A stretch of DNA of 64,000 bases from Marinilactibacillus psychrotolerans (GTDB lineage: Bacteria; Bacillota; Bacilli; Lactobacillales; Carnobacteriaceae_A), in the NCBI RefSeq assembly GCF_900101525.1, contig NZ_FMZD01000006.1, forward strand, positions 62,001 through 126,000, written 5' to 3'. This document shows, piece by piece, positions 17,255 to 24,357 of this stretch. The position numbers and the translations under genes were made by a program. Positions within the stretch are counted from its first letter, which is position 1; each line of letters starts with the position of its first letter. The notes under the pieces are model-generated. The model saw only the letters and a program-made list of their open reading frames with translations, had not been told where the DNA came from and ran no database searches.

Positions 17255-17563
17255 ATGAGTCATGTATTGGATGAGGACTTGATTTATGAAGTGTTATCGG
17301 TGGTTGATGAGATTCCAGAGGGTAAAGTTGCGACGTACGGTCAGGTTGCGAGACTGATTGGGAGGGAAAAGAATGCTAGGCTTGTCGGTAGAGTATTAAG
17401 TATGGCTGAATTTTATGGAAGATATCCTTGTCACAGAGTAGTCAATCATGCAGGCAGACTAGCGCCAGGATGGAAAGAACAGAAAGGATTACTTGAAGCA
17501 GAAGACATACCAATGAAAAATGCTATGTATGTTAATTTGAAAATGTGTCTATGGGATGAATGA
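17255..17563 (+). CDS. MGMT-family DNA-binding protein (alkyltransferase-like, Cys retained)
   Basis: A 102-aa protein matching the C-terminal DNA-binding domain of O6-alkylguanine DNA alkyltransferases (IPEGKVATYGQVARLIG, then GRYPCHRVVNHAGRLAPGW). The acceptor-cysteine motif reads PCHRV, so the alkyl-accepting Cys is present, unlike Atl proteins that have Trp there. It lacks the N-terminal domain of full MGMT enzymes. The likely role is recognising or repairing alkylated guanine. GAGGTG precedes the ATG. It is flanked by a terminator shared with convergent fabV. Confidence 0.88.
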   Translation: MSHVLDEDLIYEVLSVVDEIPEGKVATYGQVARLIGREKNARLVGRVLSMAEFYGRYPCHRVVNHAGRLAPGWKEQKGLLEAEDIPMKNAMYVNLKMCLWDE

Positions 17564-17589
17564 GGATAGTCTACAATAGTTAAAATCAG

Positions 17590-17623
17590 AAAAGGGATGG
17601 CTTTAGTCTGCCATCCCTTTTTT
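17590..17623. terminator. Bidirectional terminator between MGMT-like gene and fabV
   Basis: AAAAGGGATGGC pairs with GCCATCCCTTTT across an 8-nt loop, with a further T run. Confidence 0.9.
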
Positions 17624-17642
17624 GATTTAGTTTATTAAGGAA

Positions 17643-18839
17643 TTAGTATTTCAGCGCTTTTAATTCGTCTATAGTTACCTCTTGCTCAACATAACCATCC
17701 ACCATGAAGCCACTTAGATTTGAGAATTCTTTATAAAAGAGGTCATAAGCAGTCAGATCCGTATTGAAATTATCTTGATTAAGCTTTAGGATCAATTCTT
17801 TTGTTTTAGCCTGGGTATCGCTATCCAGTTCCCAGCTATCCGGTCTTAAACGACCGATTTCATCGTACTCAGGATTGTTTCCATAAATCATATCTCGATA
17901 GATGCGATCCTGGTGCATGATGGGTGTTTCATGAGTGCCTTTTTCTTCCATAATTTTGTACAAACCAATACAATATACAGGGAAGAAAGGAATAACAGAA
18001 CTTGCTTTGGTGGTGACAGCAGTAGCCACTACAATTAGTGCTTTACCGTTGATATCCCTTAGTAATTCGTTAATATTTTCAGCTTTCTCATCACAGTCTG
18101 CTTTAGCACGGCCGAGAGTACCACCCCCGTAATAAGGTCGATTAAGCTCTGTGCCTAAATAAGAATAATTAGTCGTTAGAACGTTATCTGCTAACACATC
18201 TGCTTCTTTTAGTGCTTTCATCCATAATTCCCAATCTTCTCCACCCATTACTTTTACAGTGTCATGGATTTCCTGATCTGTTGCAGGATCTAGCGTTTCG
18301 GTATAGAATGCTTCATTTTGCATGTTGATGTTCGGGCCGACTACAGGCTCTCCAATGGCTTTGATGGAAGAAGTATAGGTTTCTTTTGTATCGGGATCTG
18401 TTCTTCTCCCACTAGCTAAACTGTAGACAACTAAATCCACTTTACCGCCGAATTCATTTTTGATATAGTCGATAACTTCTTGCTTGCTTTCATGACTAAA
18501 TGCGTCCTGTACAAAGTTTTTAGCAACCAAGCCTTCTTTTTCAGCTGCTTCTTTAAAAGCAATGTTATTGTACCAGCCAGCTGTACCTAGATTTTTTTCA
18601 CTTTTTGGTCCTTTTTCAAATGAAACACCAATTGTATCTGCTCCTGCTCCAAAAGCAAGATTGATTCGGGTAGCTAACCCATAACTGGATGAAGCACCAA
18701 TGATTAATACCTTTTTAGGTCCCACGTAAGTTCCCTTGTTTTTTACATAATTAATTTGGTTTAGTACTTCTTGCTTAAGCCCAACGGGATTGATACCTAA
18801 AGCCACATTTCCGCGAATATTTTGTTTAAATTGGATCAT
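17643..18839 (-). CDS. fabV: Trans-2-enoyl-CoA/ACP reductase FabV (Ter family)
   Basis: A 398-aa NAD(P)H-dependent enoyl reductase of the FabV/Ter family, which performs the last reduction of fatty acid elongation or reduces crotonyl-CoA. The N-terminus IQFKQNIRGNVALGINPVG, the nucleotide-binding VLIIGASSSYGLATRI, and the FabV active-site pattern Y-x8-K (YYGGGTLGRAK) are visible. The length is normal. The ATG at 18839 lies 9 nt from GGAGG; a TTG two codons upstream is too close to it. It stands alone rather than in a fab cluster. Confidence 0.95.
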   Translation of the reverse strand: MIQFKQNIRGNVALGINPVGLKQEVLNQINYVKNKGTYVGPKKVLIIGASSSYGLATRINLAFGAGADTIGVSFEKGPKSEKNLGTAGWYNNIAFKEAAEKEGLVAKNFVQDAFSHESKQEVIDYIKNEFGGKVDLVVYSLASGRRTDPDTKETYTSSIKAIGEPVVGPNINMQNEAFYTETLDPATDQEIHDTVKVMGGEDWELWMKALKEADVLADNVLTTNYSYLGTELNRPYYGGGTLGRAKADCDEKAENINELLRDINGKALIVVATAVTTKASSVIPFFPVYCIGLYKIMEEKGTHETPIMHQDRIYRDMIYGNNPEYDEIGRLRPDSWELDSDTQAKTKELILKLNQDNFNTDLTAYDLFYKEFSNLSGFMVDGYVEQEVTIDELKALKY

Positions 18840-19144
18840 ATTCAAATTCCTCCATTAAATTATTATAGTAATATCATATCAGAAAAAAGAATTTTAAGAG
18901 AAATTACTTGTGAAATTTATATTTTCAAACGAGATTTAATATATCATCATATGCTATAGATAGGTTGAAAATATAGTTATTTAAAGATATGCTATCTATA
19001 AAGTATAGATATGAAATTTTGTTATTAATCTCTAGAGAGCGGTTAAGGAACATAAAAGTAAAAGGAATAAAAACATATAAATAAACCCAAGTTCACTATA
19101 AAAATCACTTAGTCACTCAAAAAACATTAGGAGTTGCTTTTTAT
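18840..19144. other. Divergent intergenic region, AT-rich
   Basis: This region carries the fabV leader and the upstream region of the membrane protein gene. It contains a small perfect palindrome TATCTATA-AAG-TATAGATA at 18993-19011. Nothing else is supported. Confidence 0.5.
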
Positions 19145-19855
19145 TTGAAAAAAATCAAATCAATTTTACTCTCTATTTTTTTACTGGTTGTTTCAGTTAT
19201 ATTCACTTTAGGAATCTTTATATTGATTAATGTGATTCAAGAAATGCTCTTTGTACCAGATGACTTCTTAATGTGGACGTTCAAGTATCCAGCGTCATTA
19301 GGTATATTTATTTATCAAGTATACTTAACTTTAGGTGTGTTTTATATTTTTCGTAAGAAATTCAGGAGTATATATAGAGAGTTTCGGCCAAGAAACTCTT
19401 TTATAAACAAGAATAGAAAATCTAACATTAGGTTATTTATTGCTATAAACGTAATGTTATTTTATATGATCATTTCATCTGTTACGGTTATAACTGAGAA
19501 CAGAATCATTGATTATTCCTTTTTACATCCTCAAGGTCAAGTATTTGATTATGATAATATAATAAAAATTAATACAGGAGTTTATGGCAGAAATTCACTC
19601 ATCCCACTGAAACAATCTAAAGGAGAATTTTTTTATATTCTTGAATTAAAGAATGGTCAAAAAGTTCACTTAAATAGGGTAGGGGGAACGAAAGATGATG
19701 AACATGATTTTTTTGTTATTAGAAGAATTGATGATAAACTTGTGAATAGAGGAACGTTAAAGGTTTCCAGTATGGAAAATTTCGAGCTTACTACGAAGGA
19801 TTTAGACAAAATTTATACCGATAAGATACAAGATATATTACAGAACACGAACTAA
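19145..19855 (+). CDS. Membrane protein of unknown function (236 aa)
   Basis: A TTG-start protein (AGGAG at 19129-19133). It has three predicted membrane segments (about 6-32, 50-72 and 98-120), with a basic loop between the second and third, followed by a roughly 115-residue soluble domain containing QGQVFDYDNIIKINTGVYG and KNGQKVHLNRVGGT. This plan, a few helices then a soluble beta-rich domain, recalls small stress-related membrane proteins, but I recognise no family. It lies 102 bp upstream of gloB on the same strand. Confidence 0.65.
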   Translation: MKKIKSILLSIFLLVVSVIFTLGIFILINVIQEMLFVPDDFLMWTFKYPASLGIFIYQVYLTLGVFYIFRKKFRSIYREFRPRNSFINKNRKSNIRLFIAINVMLFYMIISSVTVITENRIIDYSFLHPQGQVFDYDNIIKINTGVYGRNSLIPLKQSKGEFFYILELKNGQKVHLNRVGGTKDDEHDFFVIRRIDDKLVNRGTLKVSSMENFELTTKDLDKIYTDKIQDILQNTN

Positions 19856-19957
19856 AACAGGACAAAATTAAAAAGATACATCAAAATTTCTATTTTTGAG
19901 GGGATTCACTCTGAATAATAAAATACAAAAAACAAACTGAACAAAGGAGAAATAAAT

Positions 19958-20659
19958 GTGAATATTCATCCTATAGAAGCATTTTCGGATAATTATATCT
20001 GGGTTATTGAAGAAGGAAACGAAGCACTCATTGTTGATCCAGGAGAATCTGAAGGGGTTTTACGTTATTTGGAAGAAAAGCAATTAACACTTAAAGCAAT
20101 CCTGCTAACGCATGAACATAATGATCACATCGGAGGAGTCAAAGAAGTGTTGGCTAATTATATCGACACACCAGTTTATGGACCAAAGGAAACAGCCCAG
20201 CTAAATGACTATACCGTTCAAGATGGAGATTCCTTTGAATTACTGGGGCATAATTTTAAAGTCTTTATAACAGCAGGTCATTCCAATGAACATATTAGTT
20301 TTTTGATGGACAAAAACTTATTTTGTGGGGATGCGCTGTTTTCTGGAGGCTGTGGTCGAGTATTTACAGGAGATTATAAAGCACAATATGATGCTTTACA
20401 GAAATTCAGAGCTTTAGATGAAGATGTACGGGTCTATGCAGGGCATGAATATACGCAAACGAACTTGCGCTTTGCTCAGTCAGTTGAGCCTGGGAACAAA
20501 GCAGTTCTGCAAGATTTAGATGAGGTCAATAAGCTGAGAGAGAAAAATCTTCCAACGTTACCATCTACAATTGGAAAAGAAAAGAATATCAATTTATTGC
20601 TAAAATCCGAAACGTTAGAAGAATTTATTGATCTACGTAAAGCACGAGACAACTTTTAA
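19958..20659 (+). CDS. gloB: Hydroxyacylglutathione hydrolase-like MBL hydrolase (glyoxalase II)
   Basis: A 233-aa metallo-beta-lactamase-fold hydrolase. Metal ligands are visible as H52-x-H54-x-D56-H57 (THEHNDH), the GHSNEHISF His, the Asp in FCGDALFSGGCGR, and the GHEYT His. The GloB-type C-terminus (EYTQTNLRFAQSVEP...LREKNLPTLPST) is present though short. It hydrolyses the acylated thiol made by glyoxalase I. The start is GTG 19958 behind AAAGGAGA, because the ATG just before it stops at once. Confidence 0.9.
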   Translation: MNIHPIEAFSDNYIWVIEEGNEALIVDPGESEGVLRYLEEKQLTLKAILLTHEHNDHIGGVKEVLANYIDTPVYGPKETAQLNDYTVQDGDSFELLGHNFKVFITAGHSNEHISFLMDKNLFCGDALFSGGCGRVFTGDYKAQYDALQKFRALDEDVRVYAGHEYTQTNLRFAQSVEPGNKAVLQDLDEVNKLREKNLPTLPSTIGKEKNINLLLKSETLEEFIDLRKARDNF

Positions 20660-20684
20660 ATGGATAAAAAAGATCAAAAAAATG

Positions 20685-20730
20685 AAAAAGAACTATAGGC
20701 CTGTTTACAGAGGTTTATAGTTCTTTTCTT
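20685..20730. terminator. Bidirectional terminator after gloB
   Basis: AAAAGAACTATA pairs with TATAGTTCTTTT around a loop that includes an internal CC/GG pair. It serves gloB on + and the small ORF on -. Confidence 0.85.
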
Positions 20731-20743
20731 TAATCATTATTTA

Positions 20744-20947
20744 TCACTCTTTTTTACCGAATCCGCCTAAGCCGCCCAAGTCGATGTCACTAAATGATTG
20801 CTTTGCAGTACTAATTAATTCGTTGCGTTCATTTTCATTAATTTTTCCATCTTCAAAAGCCTGTTTAATTTCTTTAACTAACTGTCCAACTTTATCTTTA
20901 TCAATATTTTGAACTTGTCTTTTCAGTTCATTAAATTTCTGACTCAT
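20744..20947 (-). CDS. Small charged helical protein (67 aa)
   Basis: The protein starts MSQKFNELKRQVQNIDKDKV behind AAGGGTGAG; the longer frame upstream has only a TTG and a hydrophobic stretch with no ribosome site. It is helical and charged, with a region of calcium-loop-like acidic residues (EDGKINENERNELI) and ends with a glycine-rich tail (DLGGLGGFGKKE). I cannot assign a family. It ends at the shared terminator after gloB. Confidence 0.7.
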   Translation of the reverse strand: MSQKFNELKRQVQNIDKDKVGQLVKEIKQAFEDGKINENERNELISTAKQSFSDIDLGGLGGFGKKE

Positions 20948-21039
20948 CCAACTCACCCTTTTTGATATATGACTAATTATTACCATATAAAAAGAGAATA
21001 GCTTATTCAAATAATAAGCTTAAGTGAATATGCTTACAG

Positions 21040-21774
21040 TTAATAACTGAATCGTTCTAAAGAATCAATCACTCGAAAAAGGATAAATCCTAGCAAAGCA
21101 ATACAGAAGATTCCTGCGAACATTTCAGGATAATCCATTTTTGTCCAAGCACTTAAAATGAGGTATCCTAAACCATAATCTGTAGCATAATTTTCCGCGA
21201 AAAAAAGTGAAGCCAAAGCGATTCCGATACTGACCCGTAAGCTAGCAAGGATATTTGGAAAAATAGCGGGTAGAATCAGATAGCGAATTTGCTGCCAGAT
21301 ACTAGCTTGGAAATTTGTCATAATACGTTGGTAATTTTCAGGAATCGTCTTAGCGCCATCTCTTACTAAGATAATCACTTGTAAAACAATAATAGAAAAT
21401 AGTAATAATATTTTAGAAAAATTACCTAGGCCCCAGAATAACATGAAAACGGGTAGGAAAGCGACTTTTGGTAAAGGGTACAAAAAATATAACAAGGGAG
21501 AGAGTAAACGATCAGATTTAGGAAACATACTTAACAGAATACCGATCGGAAGCCCAACCAAAACCGCTAGTAAAAGAGCAATAAAAATTCTTAAACTACT
21601 AGCAATGATATGTAACCCCAATAATTCTTTAATGTCCCACATTTTAATGCCAGTTACTATAGGACTTGGAATAGCATGATTGTTTGAAAGGATATACAGT
21701 AGAATCCATACTGCCAAGTAAGAGAGGATACCTAGAAATAATGAACGGAAAAAATTGGATTGGGCTCTTTTCAT
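21040..21774 (-). CDS. ABC transporter permease (nitrate/sulfonate/thiamine-precursor type)
   Basis: A 244-aa inner-membrane permease of the SsuC/ThiX class with about six membrane segments. The EAA-like loop reads ENYQRIMTNFQASIWQQIRYLILPA. Its ATG overlaps the stop of the ATPase gene by the ATGA arrangement, so the two are translationally coupled. The matching binding protein (23313) is encoded divergently. The substrate cannot be decided from sequence; riboflavin-, thiamine-precursor- and sulfonate-type systems look alike. Confidence 0.88.
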   Translation of the reverse strand: MKRAQSNFFRSLFLGILSYLAVWILLYILSNNHAIPSPIVTGIKMWDIKELLGLHIIASSLRIFIALLLAVLVGLPIGILLSMFPKSDRLLSPLLYFLYPLPKVAFLPVFMLFWGLGNFSKILLLFSIIVLQVIILVRDGAKTIPENYQRIMTNFQASIWQQIRYLILPAIFPNILASLRVSIGIALASLFFAENYATDYGLGYLILSAWTKMDYPEMFAGIFCIALLGFILFRVIDSLERFSY

Positions 21775-22484
21775 AGTTGTCTAACCTGCTTTCTTAATTG
21801 GATGCAGAATTCATAGAACTCCAGAGCTTGTCGTCGATTATTTTTATTGAATGTTGGGTTCGCTATTTTCTGTAATCTCTGATTGGTAACGAGTATAATT
21901 TCTTGACCTAGATAAGCAGCTTCTTCAATATCATGAGTAATGATGATCATAGTACTCTTTCTAGTATGCTGTTCCTCTATTAAACGATCTTGAATTTCCT
22001 CTTTCGCTTCTTGATCCAGCGAAGAGGTTGGTTCATCTAATAATAGAAATTTTGGATCTAGTGTTAATCCTTGAGCGATAGCCACTCTCTGAAGCTGACC
22101 ACCACTTAAAGCGTGCGGCCTTTTATGAGCTAATGCTTCTAATCCAAATTGTTTTAAAAGTTGTTTTACTCTGGAACCTGTCTGTCCTTTGGAAACTTTA
22201 TTGATTTTCAAGGGTAGAGCTAGTGCTTCAGAAACAGTTAACCAAGGGAAAATCTGATTATTTTGAAAAACGGTTAATATTTCTGATCTTTGTACATTTT
22301 GATAGTCCACGGTACCTGATTGAGGTTTCTTGAAACCGGTTAACAAATCAAACAAAGTGCTCTTTCCAATGCCGGAGGGACCTAATAGAGTGTAGATTTT
22401 ATTATCGTCAAATTGAAAATCGGTATTTTGAAATATCTGATTTTTTTCATAAATGAAATTTAAATTCTTAATGATAATGCTCAT
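21771..22484 (-). CDS. ABC transporter ATP-binding protein (SsuB/ThiZ class)
   Basis: A 237-aa nucleotide-binding subunit with Walker A GPSGIGKST, Q-loop (TVFQNNQIFPWL), signature LSGGQLQRVAIAQG, Walker B LLLDEPTSSLD and the H-loop IITHD. It energises the adjacent permease. It is the first gene of the leftward transcript, with its start about 85 bp from the rightward deacetylase start, so both halves of the system share one control region. Confidence 0.93.
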   Translation of the reverse strand: MSIIIKNLNFIYEKNQIFQNTDFQFDDNKIYTLLGPSGIGKSTLFDLLTGFKKPQSGTVDYQNVQRSEILTVFQNNQIFPWLTVSEALALPLKINKVSKGQTGSRVKQLLKQFGLEALAHKRPHALSGGQLQRVAIAQGLTLDPKFLLLDEPTSSLDQEAKEEIQDRLIEEQHTRKSTMIIITHDIEEAAYLGQEIILVTNQRLQKIANPTFNKNNRRQALEFYEFCIQLRKQVRQL

Positions 22485-22515
22485 AGAATATTCGCCTTCA
22501 ATCTAATTTACTTAG

Positions 22516-22548
22516 TTTAATAGTACACAATTATGTTATACTATTAAA
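22516..22548. promoter_or_regulatory. Inverted repeat overlapping promoter in divergent ABC control region
   Basis: TTTAATAGTA (22516-22525) and its exact complement TACTATTAAA (22539-22548) are spaced by 13 nt. The right arm overlaps a -10-like TATACT (22537-22542) for the rightward operon. The position suggests an operator. Confidence 0.55.
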
Positions 22549-22569
22549 GGAAAAAAGGAGGAGAATTCA

Positions 22570-23316
22570 TTGTTTACGACGTTAGTTTTTCATGAAATAC
22601 GGCCCAAAAATGAAATTTCATCAGGAGCGAGACCTATTTTAGTAGCAGATGGTTATCAGGATAGTTTACCGATGCCATTATACAATAGTCTTGATTTCTT
22701 TTGTGAATTATTGAGCTACTTAAAAGATGTAGGATACTATTTCTTATCATTGGATGAGGTAAAAGAATTTTACTATGAGAATAAAGATATACCAGCAAAG
22801 TCTGTTTTGATTACGTTTGATGATTGCTATCAATCACAGAAAAAATATGCGTATCCGGTACTTAAAGAAATGGGTATTAAGGCAGTATCTTTTGAGCCAA
22901 CGGGTTGGGTTTTTGAGGAAGAACAGAGTTACAAAGAAGCATTTTCTCAAGTATTGAGTTTTAAGGAATTAGAAGAAATGGCAGATGTCTTTACATATGC
23001 CAACCATACTCATCATTTTCATCAACGAGAGGGAATAGAAAAAAGTCGAATAATGTGGGAATCAGAAGCTTTATTTATTCAGGATCTAGATGAGTGTAAT
23101 CTACAGGTAGAAGAAAAAGATGTTTTTGCCTATCCTTTTGGTTTGTATCATCAGGATAATGTTCAGACGCTATCAAATCTAAATTTCAAATTGGCTTTTA
23201 CAACAGAGCCAGGAATCAATACCAGAATTACACCTCCATTAGAGTTACATCGAAATATCGTAATGGAAGGGTTACCGATAGATAAATTTAAAGAAATGTT
23301 AGGAGAGCAAAAATGA
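22570..23316 (+). CDS. Cytoplasmic polysaccharide-deacetylase-like protein
   Basis: A 248-aa NodB-fold protein. Motif 1 is ITFDD (D84, D85), motif 2 is the His-rich ANHTHHFH (about 144-151), and motif 3 is FAYPFG. It has no signal peptide, so it should act inside the cell, unlike peptidoglycan deacetylases. The start is TTG behind AAAAAGGAGGA. It overlaps the next gene (binding protein) by ATGA, so deacylation of a compound imported by this ABC system is a reasonable inference. The substrate is unknown. Confidence 0.82.
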   Translation: MFTTLVFHEIRPKNEISSGARPILVADGYQDSLPMPLYNSLDFFCELLSYLKDVGYYFLSLDEVKEFYYENKDIPAKSVLITFDDCYQSQKKYAYPVLKEMGIKAVSFEPTGWVFEEEQSYKEAFSQVLSFKELEEMADVFTYANHTHHFHQREGIEKSRIMWESEALFIQDLDECNLQVEEKDVFAYPFGLYHQDNVQTLSNLNFKLAFTTEPGINTRITPPLELHRNIVMEGLPIDKFKEMLGEQK

Positions 23317-24278
23317 AAAAATTAGTATTGAGTTTGTTTGCATTCTTTACAACAGCTAATTTAGCAGCTTGTGGTACACAAGAAAGTAATGAAGCAACTC
23401 CGGCAGCAAAAGATGAAGATAAAGTTACGGGAGAAACAATTAAATTTGGCGTTTTACCTGCTGAATCTGCTATTCCCATTATACTAGCAAATGAAAAAGG
23501 TTTTTTTGAAGAAGAAGGGACAAAGGTTGATATAGAATCCTTTTCTTCACCTAATGATCGAAATGTAGCTATACAATCAAAAGCATTAGACGGTACCATT
23601 AGTGATGTTATGACGGAAGCTACCTTTAAGCAAAATGAAACAGATATGACGATTACTTCTGGTATTCTAGAAGATTTTAAAGTTTTGGCATCACCTCAAT
23701 CGGGTATTACAGAGATGAAAGGATTAGCCGATAAAAAAGTTACTTTAGTTCCGAACTTTATTTTGGAATATATAATGGATGTTTTTGCTGAGGAACAAGG
23801 CTTTACATATGAAGTTGTAGACATCCCCTCATTTGCGACTCGTTCTGAGGCTTTATTAAAAGGAGAAGTTGATGCAGCGGTTTATACTGAACCACAAGCT
23901 AGCATGTTGGCGGAACAAGGTGCTGTTATACTAGGTAGTTCAAAAACATCAGGCATTAATGGAGGAACGATTCAGTTCATGGATAGCATTTTAGAGGAAC
24001 GGCCTCAAGATATTCAGGCATTTTATACCGCATACAATAAAGCGATTGATTATATGAATCAACATGAAGCCAGTGAATATGCTGATATCTTATCAGAATA
24101 TCAGTTCCCAGATGCTATGAGTACGTATTTAGATACTCAGGAAGAAAATTATCCACATGCACAAGCGGTTGATCAAGATCAGTTTAATGAAATTATTGAA
24201 TGGACAAAAAATAAAGAGCAAATAAATCAGGTATATTCGTATGATGAATTAACCGATTTTAGTTATTTAGAAGAATAG
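23313..24278 (+). CDS. ABC transporter substrate-binding lipoprotein (SsuA/NMT1 type)
   Basis: A 321-aa lipoprotein. The signal peptide MKKLVLSLFAFFTTANLAAC carries lipobox LAA-C20. The mature domain is of the NMT1/SsuA class (KFGVLPAESAIPIILANEKG, then FFEEEGTKVDIESFSSPNDR; VDAAVYTEPQASML). It delivers ligand to the permease/ATPase pair encoded divergently. It is translationally coupled to the deacetylase-like gene. It is followed by a strong terminator. Confidence 0.9.
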   Translation: MKKLVLSLFAFFTTANLAACGTQESNEATPAAKDEDKVTGETIKFGVLPAESAIPIILANEKGFFEEEGTKVDIESFSSPNDRNVAIQSKALDGTISDVMTEATFKQNETDMTITSGILEDFKVLASPQSGITEMKGLADKKVTLVPNFILEYIMDVFAEEQGFTYEVVDIPSFATRSEALLKGEVDAAVYTEPQASMLAEQGAVILGSSKTSGINGGTIQFMDSILEERPQDIQAFYTAYNKAIDYMNQHEASEYADILSEYQFPDAMSTYLDTQEENYPHAQAVDQDQFNEIIEWTKNKEQINQVYSYDELTDFSYLEE

Positions 24279-24289
24279 TAAAGATAAAA

Positions 24290-24319
24290 GAAAAGGCTAA
24301 CCATCCGGTTAGCCTTTTT
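24290..24319. terminator. Terminator after ABC binding-protein gene
   Basis: AAAAGGCTAACC pairs with GGTTAGCCTTTT across a 4-nt loop. It is bidirectional in form and lies between convergent genes. Confidence 0.92.
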
Positions 24320-24357
24320 CAGTATAAATATCTGAGTGAATGTTGTAGGAATCTGAT

